Source of the DNA: Halochromatium sp.
Lineage (GTDB): Bacteria > Pseudomonadota > Gammaproteobacteria > Chromatiales > Chromatiaceae
Assembly: GCA_010912705.1 (NCBI GenBank)
Contig: POWB01000022.1
Span: 1-39,952, forward strand
Direction of reading: 5' to 3'
Length of the DNA: 39,952 nt
Below the pieces are notes generated by a model. That model did no database searches. It saw nothing but the letters and a program-made list of their open reading frames with translations, and was not told where the DNA came from. Position numbers and translations under genes: made by a program. Shown piece by piece: positions 6,786 through 15,703 of this stretch; position 1 is the stretch's first letter; the number at the start of each line of letters is the position of its first letter.

Positions 6786-8276
6786 ATGCCGTCGCGCAAG
6801 AAACAGGTCATTGTCATCGGTGCCGGGATGGGCGGTTTGAGTGCGGCTTTGAAGCTCGCCTTGAGCGGCCTTGATGTCAGAGTACTCGAGCGCGGTCATC
6901 ACCCGGGTGGCAAGCTGCGCGAGCAGCACGTTGGTGATCAATCCTTCTATACCGGGCCGACCGTGCTGACGATGCCCTGGGTCTTCGAACAGATCTTTCG
7001 CGAGGCCGGTGCCGACCTCGGTGAGCGGGTCAAGTTGCATCAGGCCGATGTGCTGGCGCGCCATGCCTGGAGTGAGACCGAGCGCCTGGATCTGTTCGGC
7101 GATCATGAACGCTCTGCGCAGGCCATCGCTGCGTTTGCCGGGGCTAAGGAGGCGGACGGTTTTCGCCGCTTCGCCGCCCACGCCAAGCGTGTCTACGCGG
7201 CCTTAGACGGCCCCTTCATCCAGTCGCAGCAGCCGACACCGGTAACCATCTTTGCGCGCTTTGGCTGGAACGGACTCGGTGAGCTGATGCGGATCAAGGC
7301 CGTGTTCACGCTCTGGCAAGCACTCGGCAGCTATTTTAAGGACCCGCGCCTGCGGCAGCTGTTTGGCCGCTATGCGACTTACGTCGGCGCTTCCCCTTAC
7401 CATGCCCCGGCGACCCTGATGCTGGTGGCCGATGTCGAAAGCCGCGGTGTGCACGCGGTGGAGGGCGGCATTCATTGCTTGCCCGAGGCACTGGCGGAGC
7501 TGGCTGTCGAGAAGGGCGTTGAGCTGAGCTACGGTACGGCTGTGGCCGAGATCCTAGTCGAAGGCGGACGGGCTCGCGGCGTGCGCTTAGAAAACGGTGA
7601 GCAGCTTGAAGCCGATGCCGTGATCTGCAACGCAGATGCGGCTGCCCTGGGTGCGGGTCTGTTTGGTGAGCAAGCCAAGCGGGCGGTGCCGCCGATTCCG
7701 CCTGAGAAGCGCTCCCATTCAGTGGTGACCTGGAATCTGCTGGCGCGCCCGGTCGGGTTTCCGATGCAGTATCACAACGTCTTTTTCCCGCGCGACTATG
7801 CGGACGAGTTCAAGGCGGTCTTCGAGGATCTGCGGCTCCCCGCCCATCCGACCGTCTACCTCTGTGCGCAGGATCGTGGTGACCCCTCGGCACCGGAGCC
7901 AACCGAGCGCGAGCGAATGCTGATCGTGGTCAATGCGCCCTCAAGGGGTGACTCTCAGGTCATCTCCGAGGAAGAGATAGGCCGCTGTGGCGAGCAGGTG
8001 ACCGCCTTGCTCCAACATTGCGGGCTGACGCTCGCCGAGCGCGAAGACATTGCAGTGACGACGCCGGTCCATTTCGAGCGTGCCTATCCGGCCTCTGGTG
8101 GGGCGGTCTTCGGTCGCGTCAATCATGGCTGGTGGGGTTCGTTCGATCGTCCTGGTGCGGTGACCAAGATCGAGCGGTTGTTTACTGCTGGTGGCAGTGC
8201 CCACCCTGGCCCAGGCATCCCGATGGCATCGATCTCCGGACGTCTGGCGGCTGATATGGTGCTGAAAAGCCTCTAA
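6786..8276 (+). CDS. CrtD/CruO-family carotenoid oxidoreductase, copy 1
   Basis: The 496-residue FAD enzyme belongs to the CrtI/CrtD phytoene-desaturase-like family: N-terminal VIVIGAGMGGLSAALKLA, the E-x-GHHPGGK block, GPTVLTMPWVFE, the central DPRLRQLFGRYATYVGASPYHAP block, and the C-terminal AGGSAHPGPGIPMASISGR flavin motif. CrtD introduces a 3,4 double bond in 1-hydroxy-carotenoids; a described CrtD paralog, CruO, is the C-4/4' ketolase of okenone synthesis. This copy is the more divergent of the two (for example TMPWVF where typical CrtD has TMRWVF), so it is a reasonable CruO candidate, but I cannot separate ketolase from desaturase by eye. It is followed after 121 bases by its paralog. 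A weak ribosome site (CGAGAA) precedes the start. Confidence 0.85.
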   Translation: MPSRKKQVIVIGAGMGGLSAALKLALSGLDVRVLERGHHPGGKLREQHVGDQSFYTGPTVLTMPWVFEQIFREAGADLGERVKLHQADVLARHAWSETERLDLFGDHERSAQAIAAFAGAKEADGFRRFAAHAKRVYAALDGPFIQSQQPTPVTIFARFGWNGLGELMRIKAVFTLWQALGSYFKDPRLRQLFGRYATYVGASPYHAPATLMLVADVESRGVHAVEGGIHCLPEALAELAVEKGVELSYGTAVAEILVEGGRARGVRLENGEQLEADAVICNADAAALGAGLFGEQAKRAVPPIPPEKRSHSVVTWNLLARPVGFPMQYHNVFFPRDYADEFKAVFEDLRLPAHPTVYLCAQDRGDPSAPEPTERERMLIVVNAPSRGDSQVISEEEIGRCGEQVTALLQHCGLTLAEREDIAVTTPVHFERAYPASGGAVFGRVNHGWWGSFDRPGAVTKIERLFTAGGSAHPGPGIPMASISGRLAADMVLKSL

Positions 8277-8397
8277 TTGAGACAGTTGTTGAGTCATTCC
8301 CGCAATCGCGCCAGCCGCTATCTTGTTCAGCACTGCGCCCTTCTCATCGCAGTACTGATGCTCTCGGCTCGCGCCTGCCTAAGGTCCCGGGGAGCCG

Positions 8398-9873
8398 ATG
8401 GCTGAGCCGCACGTCGTTGTCATTGGAACTGGGATTGGCGGTCTGGCGGCCGCGATCAGGATCGCCGCCCAGGGTCTAAGGGTGACCTTATTTGAGCGCT
8501 CAGACTATCCGGGCGGTAAGATGCGTGAGGTTCAGGTCGCGGGTGCGCCTATCGATTCGGGGCCGACCGTGGTGACCATGCGCTGGGTGTTCGAGGAGCT
8601 CTTCGCTGCGGCTGGAGCTAGGCTCGATGATTACCTCAGCTTGCGTCCGGTCGAGGTGTTAGCGCGCCATGCCTGGAGTGAGGATGAGCGGCTCGACCTC
8701 TACACCGACATCGATCGCTCGGCCGAGGCGATTGGCGATTTTGCTGGTGCCGAGCAGGCGCGCCTGTTTCGTGCCTTCTGCGCGCGCGCCAGCGATATGT
8801 ACCGCACCTTGGAGCATGCCTTCATCCAGCTCGCGGAGCCGACTCCGCTCTCGCTGGTGCTCGACTCTGGCCTGATTCCGGTGGCGCGCCTGAAGCCCTA
8901 CTCGACCCTCTGGCAGGACCTGGGCCGCTTCTTCCCTGATCCGCGGCTGCGCCAGCTCTTCGGCCGTTATGCCACCTATGTCGGCTCTTCGCCGTTCCAC
9001 GCGCCGCCAACGCTCGGGATCGTCGCGCATGTGGAGCAGGCTGGGGTCTGGACCGTCGATGGCGGTATCTATCAGTTGCCTAAGGCCTGTGCCGCGCTTG
9101 CGCAAGAGCAAGGCGTTAAGCTGCGTTATCAGGCCGGCGTGCAGGAGATCCTCGTCGAGCGCAAGCGCGTCGTTGGCGTGCAGCTTGAGAGCGGTGAGCG
9201 TATCCAGGCGGATGCCGTGCTCTGTAACGCCGATGTCGCGGCGCTGTCCGCTGGGTCTTTTGGGGCCGCAGCGCGCCGCGCGACCCCCGCGCATCCACGC
9301 TCTGCGCGCTCATTATCGGCCGTAACCTTTAGCGTTCATGCCCAGACCAGTGGCTTCCCGTTGGTGCGCCACAATGTGTTCTTCTGCCGTAACTATGCCG
9401 AGGAGTTCAAGGCCATCTTTGGGCGTGGCGAGCTGCCCAAAGAGCCGACGGTCTATGTCTGCGCACAGGATCGCGATGACGATGCCGAGGTCGCGGGGCC
9501 GGAGCGGCTGTTGTGCCTCGTTAATGCGCCCGCGCGGGGCGATACCAAACCTTTCACTAGCGAAGAGATCGAGCAATGCGAGGAGCAGACCTTCAACCTG
9601 TTGCGCCGCTGTGGCCTCAGGACCGACCTCAGTCCGGAGCGTCGGGTCATCACTACGCCGACGGAGTTCGAGCGCCTGTTTCCGGCCACTGGGGGGGCGC
9701 TCTACGGTCGCACCTCGCATGGATGGCGGGGGCCGTTCAGCCGCTCGGCGGCTCGCTCGCGACTGGCGGGACTCTATCTGGCGGGGGGCAGCGTGCATCC
9801 GGGGCCGGGGGTGCCGATGGCGACCATCTCGGGGCGCCTGGCGGCGGAGGCGATCCTCAAGGACCTGACCTAA
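8398..9873 (+). CDS. crtD: CrtD-family carotenoid desaturase/ketolase, copy 2
   Basis: This 491-residue paralog of the preceding gene keeps the same order of motifs: VVVIGTGIGGLAAAIRIA, ERSDYPGGK, the CrtD-typical GPTVVTMRWVFEELF and VLARHAW, DPRLRQLFGRYATYVGSSPFHAP, and AGGSVHPGPGVPMATISGR at the C-terminus. Position next to crtC and the canonical TMRWVF block favour the 1-hydroxycarotenoid 3,4-desaturase type, but okenone itself lacks a 3,4 double bond, so a ketolase role (CruO) is an equal alternative for one of the two copies. GGGGAG five bases upstream supports the start at 8398. The crtC reading frame appears to begin inside its 3' end. Confidence 0.85.
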   Translation: MAEPHVVVIGTGIGGLAAAIRIAAQGLRVTLFERSDYPGGKMREVQVAGAPIDSGPTVVTMRWVFEELFAAAGARLDDYLSLRPVEVLARHAWSEDERLDLYTDIDRSAEAIGDFAGAEQARLFRAFCARASDMYRTLEHAFIQLAEPTPLSLVLDSGLIPVARLKPYSTLWQDLGRFFPDPRLRQLFGRYATYVGSSPFHAPPTLGIVAHVEQAGVWTVDGGIYQLPKACAALAQEQGVKLRYQAGVQEILVERKRVVGVQLESGERIQADAVLCNADVAALSAGSFGAAARRATPAHPRSARSLSAVTFSVHAQTSGFPLVRHNVFFCRNYAEEFKAIFGRGELPKEPTVYVCAQDRDDDAEVAGPERLLCLVNAPARGDTKPFTSEEIEQCEEQTFNLLRRCGLRTDLSPERRVITTPTEFERLFPATGGALYGRTSHGWRGPFSRSAARSRLAGLYLAGGSVHPGPGVPMATISGRLAAEAILKDLT

Positions 9874-10790
9874 GCGTTCAGGTTCCACCGCGCGGCTACG
9901 CCTGGTGGTATGTCGACGCGCTCAGTGATGATGGTCTCCATGGGCTGACCCTGATCGCCTTCATCGGCAGCGTCTTCTCGCCTTACTACTTCAAGGGCCG
10001 GCGGCGTGGTCGCGATGAGCCGCGCGATTATTGCTCGCTGAACGTCTGTCTCTATGGCAAAGCGCGGCGTTGGACCATGACCGAGCGGCGTCAGCGCGGG
10101 CTCACACAAAGTCACTCGCGCTTGCAGATCGGACCCAGTGCCCTGCACTGGGGTGCTGATCGCACGCTGACGGTGGAGATCGATGAGATCGGCACGCCGA
10201 TCCCGCAACGCGTGCGCGGTGAGGTCAAGGTCACGCCGAGCTTTATCAATGAGCAGGCCTTCGAGCTGGATCAGGCCGGGCGGCATCGCTGGCGACCGAT
10301 CGCGCCGAGTGCCCGCGTCGAGGTCAGTCTTGAGCGTCCAGCCATCAGCTGGACTGGCCATGCCTATCTGGACCGCAACTGGGGTGACGAGCCGCTAGAG
10401 GATGCCTTCCGCTATTGGGATTGGTCGCGCGCTAGTCTTGGTGGCGATGAGAGTCTGATCCTCTATCATGCCGATCGGCGGGAGGGAGACAGGCTCTCGC
10501 TTGGTCTACACTTCGGCGCGGATGGCAGCTTGAGCCATTTTGAGGCACCGCAGGATCATCGCCTCGCGCGCACCCCAATCTGGCGCATGCCGCGCTCTAG
10601 TCAAGCCGATGCCCAGCATCCGCCCCGGGTCGTCAAGACCTTGGAGGACACACCGTTTTATTCACGCTCGGTGATCGCGTCACACCTGCAGGGCCGTCCG
10701 ATCGAGGCGGTGCATGAGAGCCTATCGCTGGATCGCTTCCGCTCGGCTTGGGTCCAGCACCTGCTGCCTTATCGGATGCCCCGGCGCTGA
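9723..10790 (+). CDS. crtC: Carotenoid 1,2-hydratase, CrtC (start uncertain)
   Basis: CrtC adds water across the terminal double bond of acyclic carotenoid ends, giving the tertiary hydroxyl that is methylated in okenone and spirilloxanthin. Clear family blocks are GYAWWYVDALSDDG, FIGSVFSPYY, GHAYLDRNWGDEP and FRYWDWSR. The conserved part begins only at about 9876, right after the stop of the preceding gene. No ATG, GTG or TTG lies between there and ATG 9723, which would give an unlikely 50-residue overlap in the frame +1 to the upstream gene. So either 9723 is used, a non-standard codon is used near 9867, or the start has been altered. The gene ends before a repeat-rich convergent gap. Confidence 0.85.
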   Translation: MAGAVQPLGGSLATGGTLSGGGQRASGAGGADGDHLGAPGGGGDPQGPDLSVQVPPRGYAWWYVDALSDDGLHGLTLIAFIGSVFSPYYFKGRRRGRDEPRDYCSLNVCLYGKARRWTMTERRQRGLTQSHSRLQIGPSALHWGADRTLTVEIDEIGTPIPQRVRGEVKVTPSFINEQAFELDQAGRHRWRPIAPSARVEVSLERPAISWTGHAYLDRNWGDEPLEDAFRYWDWSRASLGGDESLILYHADRREGDRLSLGLHFGADGSLSHFEAPQDHRLARTPIWRMPRSSQADAQHPPRVVKTLEDTPFYSRSVIASHLQGRPIEAVHESLSLDRFRSAWVQHLLPYRMPRR

Positions 10791-10889
10791 AGAGGAGGAG
10801 TGAGTGAGGAGGAGTGAGTGAAGAGGAGGAGTCTCCTTTGAATCCAGCAACCTTTTGCTTAGGCTCTCTCCTCTCTCCTCCTATACGTC
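10791..10889. repeat. Convergent gap with GGAGGAGTGAGTGA repeats
   Basis: Just past the crtC stop, a 15-base unit (AGGAGGAGTGAGTGA) occurs twice and starts a third time (10792-10831). It faces a pyrimidine-rich CTCTCTCCTCTCTCCTCC stretch (10863-10881), so a long imperfect A/G:C/T hairpin can form between the convergent crtC and dxs ends. It may end transcription in both directions; there is no classical T-run. Confidence 0.6.
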
Positions 10890-12812
10890 TTAAGCAGCGC
10901 GCTGATCTGCTCTTGATGCCTCGGCGTAGAGGTCGATGTGCTCCATCTCCATCCTGACGCTGTGCTCGATGCCGGCAGCATCGAGGCCGCAGGTCCGCAG
11001 CTGTTCCTCATGCCCGGCTTGCTCGAGGCAGAGATCGGGTAGCCCAAGGTGCAGGCAGTAGACAGCCAGGCCATGCGCGGCGAGCACCTCGGAAACGGCC
11101 GAGCCGGCGCCGCCAGCGATTGCATTCTCCTCGATCGTGACCAGCAGCCGATGCTGGTCGGCGAGCTCGAGGATGAGTGCCTCATCCAGGGGCTTGACGA
11201 AGCGCATGTTGGCAACGGTGGCGTCCAGTGCCTGTCCGGCTGCTTCAGCGGCGGGGACGCGACTACCAAAGGCGAGCAGCGCGATCTCGCGCCCTAGGCG
11301 CCGGACCTCGCCACGTCCGATGGGTAATGTCTCGGCGCCGCGCTTGAGGGCGACGCCGGGGCCGGTGCCGCGCGGATATCGCACCAGGGCCGGTCCCGGA
11401 TGCTGATAGGCGGTTTCGAGCAGTTGCCAGCATTCGTTCTCGTCGGCTGGGGCGGCGATGACGAGATTGGGCTGGCTGCGAGCGAAGCTGAGGTCGAAGC
11501 TGCCGGCGTGAGTCGCGCCATCGGCACCAACGAGTCCGGCACGATCGACGGCCAGGGTGACATCAAGACCTTGCAGGCAGACGTCGTGCACGAGCTGGTC
11601 GTAGGCGCGCTGCAGGAAGGATGAATAGATCGCGACGACTGGCTTCAGCCCTTCGCAGGCCATCCCTGCGGCGAGGGTGACGGCATGCTGCTCGGCGATG
11701 CCGACATCGAAGTAGCGATCCGGGAAGCGCTCGGAGAATGACACCAGTCCGGAGCCCTCGCGCATCGCTGGGGTGATGCCGATTAGCCGGGTATCGCGTG
11801 CCGCGGCGTCGCTGATCCAGTCACCGAAGACCTGGGTATAGGTCGGCCCGGTGCCAGCCTTGCTGTGCATCTTGCCTGTCGCGCGATCGAACGGCGTTAC
11901 CCCATGGTAGCGGGTGGGAGACTGTTCGGCCGGGGTGTAGCCGCGTCCTTTCTGGGTGATCAGATGCAGCAGGCGTGGCCCCGGCATCTGCTTCATGTTG
12001 GTCAGGGTGGTGATGACGGCGTCGAGGTCGTGACCATCGATCGGCCCGATGTAGTTGAAGCCGAGTTCCTCGAACAGGGTGCTCGGCATGAACATCCCCT
12101 TCAGATGTTCTTCCCAACGACCGACGAACTGGCGCAGCTCAGGAAGACTCGCAAGCGCCTGCTTGCTGCCTTCGCGCACGTTGATATAGGCGCGCCCACT
12201 CAGGAGGCTGGCGAGGTGCTTGCTGAGGGCGCCCACCGGCGGGCTGATCGACATCTCGTTGTCGTTGAGGATGACGAGCAGGTTCGGGTCGAGCGGGCCA
12301 CCATGATTCAAGGCCTCGAAGGCCATGCCAGCGCCCAGCGAGCCATCGCCAATCACGGCGACGACCTGGCGCGACTCGCCCTTGAGCCGCGCGGCGATCG
12401 ACATGCCGAGTGCCGCACTCAGCGAGGTGCTCGAATGGCCGACACCAAAGCTGTCGTAGGCGCTTTCGCTGCGTTTTGGGAAGCCTGAGATCCCACCTTT
12501 CTGACGCAGACGTCCCATGCGTTGGCGGCGTCCGGTGAGGATCTTGTGTGGATAGGCCTGATGGCCAACATCCCAGACGATGCGATCATCTGGCGTATCA
12601 AAGACGCGATGCAGGGCGATGCTGAGCTCGACCACACCGAGTCCGGCAGCGAGATGGCCACCCGTGCGCGAGACGCTGTCGATCAAGAAGGCACGCAGCT
12701 CGCTCGCTAGCGGCTTCAGGGCACTGCTCGGGAGTGCGCGCAGATCGGTTGGGTCATCGATCAGGTCGAGGAGCGGATACTCTGGTGGTGCCGAGGGCGC
12801 GGTGTCAGTCAT
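10890..12812 (-). CDS. dxs: 1-deoxy-D-xylulose-5-phosphate synthase
   Basis: DXS joins pyruvate and glyceraldehyde 3-phosphate, the first step of the MEP isoprenoid pathway that feeds carotenoids and the bacteriochlorophyll phytyl tail. The 640-residue length is typical. The thiamine diphosphate motif [17 protein letters not shown], the [14 protein letters not shown] block near the N-terminus and [17 protein letters not shown] in the pyrimidine domain are all present. The start at 12812 (MTDTAPS) gives the normal N-terminus; the open frame runs further to 13097. It overlaps the upstream methyltransferase gene by eight bases, pointing to translational coupling. Finding dxs within a photosynthesis cluster is known in purple bacteria; here it is the last gene of a puc-P450-methyltransferase unit. 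Confidence 0.97.
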   Translation of the reverse strand: MTDTAPSAPPEYPLLDLIDDPTDLRALPSSALKPLASELRAFLIDSVSRTGGHLAAGLGVVELSIALHRVFDTPDDRIVWDVGHQAYPHKILTGRRQRMGRLRQKGGISGFPKRSESAYDSFGVGHSSTSLSAALGMSIAARLKGESRQVVAVIGDGSLGAGMAFEALNHGGPLDPNLLVILNDNEMSISPPVGALSKHLASLLSGRAYINVREGSKQALASLPELRQFVGRWEEHLKGMFMPSTLFEELGFNYIGPIDGHDLDAVITTLTNMKQMPGPRLLHLITQKGRGYTPAEQSPTRYHGVTPFDRATGKMHSKAGTGPTYTQVFGDWISDAAARDTRLIGITPAMREGSGLVSFSERFPDRYFDVGIAEQHAVTLAAGMACEGLKPVVAIYSSFLQRAYDQLVHDVCLQGLDVTLAVDRAGLVGADGATHAGSFDLSFARSQPNLVIAAPADENECWQLLETAYQHPGPALVRYPRGTGPGVALKRGAETLPIGRGEVRRLGREIALLAFGSRVPAAEAAGQALDATVANMRFVKPLDEALILELADQHRLLVTIEENAIAGGAGSAVSEVLAAHGLAVYCLHLGLPDLCLEQAGHEEQLRTCGLDAAGIEHSVRMEMEHIDLYAEASRADQRAA

Positions 12813-13725
12813 GGCGAACGCTCCGAAACGGGGTAGCATCCTCGGCGCTCGGCCTGAGCTCGAGCTGGGCCAGCGTCGCCAGTGGCTTGCCGCCAGCGAC
12901 GAGCGATGGCAGCCAGGCACGCTTGCGGTGATGCCAGGGTAGGGGACGCAGCAGATCCTGCTGCGCGCAAAAGTGGATACGCGCGGCCATCCCGGCGTAA
13001 TCGCGCGGGTCGGCGATGCCAAAGCGGAATCGCGTGCGCATCCGCCGAAAGGTGTTACCAAGCCGCGAGAAGGCGAGCAGGGCTGGGTGGTAGCCATCGA
13101 TCAGGAGATCGGCGCCGGCGGGCGCGAGTCTGCCCAGTGCGGCGAGACAGTCCGCAACCTGCTCGGTAGCGAGGTAGGGTAGAACCCCTTCCAGGATAAA
13201 CACGGGCCGCGTCTCGTCGAGGGCTGCGGCGATCTCATCGAGCTGATCGGGCAGTGCCGCGCGGACGTGCCGAATCCGCTCCGAGGTCGGCAGGAGTTGG
13301 TCGCGTAGCGCCATGACTGGCGGTAGGTCCGCGCAGACCCAGCGGCGTATGCGCGCCTGCTGGACTGGCTCCAGTGATGCGTCAAGCCGGACAGGAAGGG
13401 TATCGAGACCGCAGGCGAGCAGCACCAGGGTGCGCTCGATCGGCTCGCGCAGTAATGCACCGAGCGCTTCCTCGATCGCCAGTGAGCGGCTGATGCAGAG
13501 CCGCATCGGGAAAGGATCTGATCCCAGCTCGGCGCGATCGACCGCAAGCTGTGCGGTCAGACTGCGCGCTGCGGCGTCATCGAATGCGACCCCAGGCCAA
13601 AGCGACTGGGCCTCGGCGCGGGCGAGCAGTGGGATCAGTAGGGTGCGGCTGACGCCGTCGAGCGTTGGTGCGACCGGCGCTATGCCGCCAGTGCTTAGCG
13701 CTCGGGCCTCAGCTGCTTCACTCAT
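12805..13725 (-). CDS. SAM-dependent methyltransferase, leucine carboxyl methyltransferase family
   Basis: The 306-residue protein has the layout of the LCM/PPM1-type class I methyltransferases: the SAM loop [16 protein letters not shown] (residues 100-115), an acidic end of strand two near [16 protein letters not shown], and the family's [16 protein letters not shown] block (175-190). Bacterial members often methylate small molecules on carboxyl or hydroxyl groups (for example the polyketide methyltransferase TcmP). The start at 13725 overlaps the P450 stop in an ATGA arrangement; the frame is open upstream to 13986. No substrate can be read, but tight coupling to a P450 and to dxs suggests an isoprenoid product. 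It is not a CrtF-type carotenoid methyltransferase by sequence. Confidence 0.85.
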   Translation of the reverse strand: MSEAAEARALSTGGIAPVAPTLDGVSRTLLIPLLARAEAQSLWPGVAFDDAAARSLTAQLAVDRAELGSDPFPMRLCISRSLAIEEALGALLREPIERTLVLLACGLDTLPVRLDASLEPVQQARIRRWVCADLPPVMALRDQLLPTSERIRHVRAALPDQLDEIAAALDETRPVFILEGVLPYLATEQVADCLAALGRLAPAGADLLIDGYHPALLAFSRLGNTFRRMRTRFRFGIADPRDYAGMAARIHFCAQQDLLRPLPWHHRKRAWLPSLVAGGKPLATLAQLELRPSAEDATPFRSVRHD

Positions 13726-15098
13726 CTCGGCGTCACATGCAGCAGCAACGGTGCTGTGGGTACCATCATGCCGGCAAAGCGAGGCTCGATTGGACCTGCG
13801 GTAGCGCGATCGAGCTGAAGTCCGCGCAGGAGATGGGCGATTAGCAGGGTGCCCTCGATCAGGGCGAAGCGACGCCCGATACAGCTCCTTGGTCCACCCC
13901 CGAAGCCCAGATGATGCGCCTGCATCAGATGGTCTGGATTGATGTTCGGGTAGCGATCCGCCCGGAAGCGATGTGGCTCCGGCCACAGCTGCGGGTCGTG
14001 GTGGATGGCGAGGATGTTGATGATGAGCTGATCGCCAGCGCGGATGCGGTAACCGCCAAGGACATGGTCGCTAAGGGCGTCGCGGAGCAGGACCGGTGGC
14101 TGTGGATAAAGACGGAGCGCCTCGAGGAAGGCACCCTGGGTCAACGGCAGATCCTGCATTGCGTTGGCGTCGGTTGGCGCCTGCTCTAGCGAATCCACTT
14201 CGGCGCGGAGTCCTTGTTGTAGGTCTGAGTCACCCGCGATCTCCCACAGCGCCCAGCTCAGCGCGATCGCGAGCGAATGATGGCCAGCGATGAGCATGGT
14301 CATGAGTTCGTCGCGCATCTCGTCCGGGGTGAAATGCTCTGGATCTTGCTCGCGCTGGCGAAGCCATTGGCCGAGCAGATCGCTCGGGTCGTCATCGTCG
14401 TCTAGATGGCGGCGACGGCTGTCGATGATGCGCGCCAGGATTGCTTCAGCCTCGGCGATCTTGCGCCGGAAGGCGCGGTTGGATGGCGTCGGCCAGCTCA
14501 GCGGCGGTGCGAGGAGGCTGCTTCCGCGTTGGACGAGGGCATCGAGCAGGCGGTGAATGACTTCGCTAACATCTGCGTAGCGCGCGTCGTAGTCGATGCC
14601 AAAGAGTGTCCGCAGCAAGGCGATCAGGGTGGTGCGGGAGATCTCCGCGATCAGATCGACCGGTTCTCCCGCCGGCAGGGCTCGCCAACGTTCGACCAGG
14701 AGGCGAGCCGATTCGGCCATCGCCGGCGCATACCCCGCCAGACGCCGGCCGGACATGGATGGGTTTGCCAGACGGCGATGCTTCTTCCAGCGCTCGCCGT
14801 CGTTGATCAGTAGACCCTCGCCAGTCACCGCACCGAGCCGACGCATCAGGCGGCCCTTGCGATAACGCCGCTCTTTGTCCAGCAACACCTCTCGGATCAG
14901 CGCGGGATCATTGAGCTGAAACAGACGGAAGCCGAGATAGTCAAGACGAACGAGCGGCGACCGCGAGGCACGCGCGAATAAGGTCAGCAGATCCCGACGG
15001 AACAGTGGGGGCAGTGACGCAAAGGCCGATAAGATTGGCGGCTTGGCGACGACCTGGTCGGGGGGCGTTACGGGGTCAGTGGCGGGATGCAGGTGCAT
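13722..15098 (-). CDS. Cytochrome P450 with atypical I-helix
   Basis: The 458-residue protein has all P450 landmarks: C-helix W104-x3-R108, the ExxR pair E326/R329 in EALRLYP, the PHRFRADRY meander (375-383), and the heme loop FGGGPRSCIG with Cys406. The I-helix reads AGHHS (271-275), where a P450 normally has an acid followed by Thr (AGHETT in the CYP97/CYP175A1 type, to which the general pattern looks closest). There is no N-terminal membrane anchor. It follows pucA pair 3 by 74 bases and overlaps the methyltransferase by four, so it is likely co-expressed with antenna genes. Carotenoid hydroxylation is the nearest known precedent (CYP175A1), but the changed I-helix leaves the reaction open. 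No redox partner gene is in the window. Confidence 0.93.
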   Translation of the reverse strand: MHLHPATDPVTPPDQVVAKPPILSAFASLPPLFRRDLLTLFARASRSPLVRLDYLGFRLFQLNDPALIREVLLDKERRYRKGRLMRRLGAVTGEGLLINDGERWKKHRRLANPSMSGRRLAGYAPAMAESARLLVERWRALPAGEPVDLIAEISRTTLIALLRTLFGIDYDARYADVSEVIHRLLDALVQRGSSLLAPPLSWPTPSNRAFRRKIAEAEAILARIIDSRRRHLDDDDDPSDLLGQWLRQREQDPEHFTPDEMRDELMTMLIAGHHSLAIALSWALWEIAGDSDLQQGLRAEVDSLEQAPTDANAMQDLPLTQGAFLEALRLYPQPPVLLRDALSDHVLGGYRIRAGDQLIINILAIHHDPQLWPEPHRFRADRYPNINPDHLMQAHHLGFGGGPRSCIGRRFALIEGTLLIAHLLRGLQLDRATAGPIEPRFAGMMVPTAPLLLHVTPR

Positions 15099-15108
15099 GA
15101 TAAGACCT

Positions 15109-15138
15109 GATCGGAGGCCGCTTGTTTCGGCTCCGATC
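15109..15138 (-). other. Intercistronic hairpin between pucA pair 3 and the P450 gene
   Basis: GATCGGAG (15109-15116) pairs with CTCCGATC (15131-15138), extended inward by a G/C triplet across a bulge. It lies between the antenna pair and the P450 start with no U-run on the minus transcript. By analogy with puf operons, it may stabilise the abundant pucBA segment while letting a minority of transcripts continue into the P450 gene. Confidence 0.65.
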
Positions 15139-15172
15139 GTCTAGGCATTCAGGTTGGCGACCTTGCGCAGAA

Positions 15173-15400
15173 TTACTGGGCTGTCTGTGTCGGTGCCGCA
15201 ACAATCGTCTGAGCTGTTGGCTTAACGTCATCGGCCTTGCTCCAGCTGTATTCTGGCATTGCGAAGACCATCGCATGCACGGCGAGGGCGACAAGGAGGA
15301 CGAGGGCGAAGATGGGGATCAGCCAGACCGCCGGGTTGATAACCAGCCAGATGCGGTAGTCATGCTCGGCAGGTTTGTAGTTGAAGACTTTTTGTAACAC
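15173..15400 (-). CDS. pucA: LH2-type antenna alpha subunit, pair 3
   Basis: The 75-residue alpha polypeptide has RIWLVINPAVWLIP, one transmembrane helix with ligand His42 (LAVHAMVF) and MPEYSW after the helix, then an Ala/Thr/Gln tail. It is clearly diverged from pairs 1 and 2. The start codon is GTG at 15400, with GGAGG five bases upstream. It follows the beta gene by 13 bases and has its own promoter at 15704-15747. The divergence suggests a spectral or low-light variant of LH2, an inference from paralog number only. Confidence 0.9.
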   Translation of the reverse strand: MLQKVFNYKPAEHDYRIWLVINPAVWLIPIFALVLLVALAVHAMVFAMPEYSWSKADDVKPTAQTIVAAPTQTAQ

Positions 15401-15413
15401 TATCGCCTCCAGT

Positions 15414-15557
15414 TCAGAACCAAGGTTTCCAGATCATCACCATCAGGTGCGCGACCGCGGCGATGCCGATATAGGCGGCGTAAGTGATCTTAAATTGTTC
15501 ATGAAACTCTTTGGCTTGCTCGGGGGTGAGGCCCGATGGGTGCTTGTCTTCTGCCAT
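15414..15557 (-). CDS. pucB: LH2-type antenna beta subunit, pair 3
   Basis: The 47-residue product begins MAEDKHPSGLTPEQAKEFHE, has one helix with the ligand His37 (AAVAHLMV), and ends IWKPWF. The helix (YAAYIGIAAVAHL) is unlike the WSWVMIASVVH helix of pairs 1 and 2. AGGAGACTCAAGA precedes the start with a good ribosome site. It opens the unit that continues through pucA, P450, methyltransferase and dxs. Confidence 0.93.
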   Translation of the reverse strand: MAEDKHPSGLTPEQAKEFHEQFKITYAAYIGIAAVAHLMVMIWKPWF

Positions 15558-15703
15558 TTCTTGAGTCTCCTAAGGGGCGTGCCCCTCGCAAATCGGTTGT
15601 CGGGTGCTGTTGATGCAGAACGAGATTTGGTTGCGGCCAGCCATTCAGCCGCCCGCGACTCCTAATACCTGACTGACAGGCCTAACTGACAGCTCCGATT
15701 GAG

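Noticed and set aside
9116..9888. Minus-strand frames inside the second CrtD-family gene
   Set aside because: Arg-rich codon shadows without motifs.
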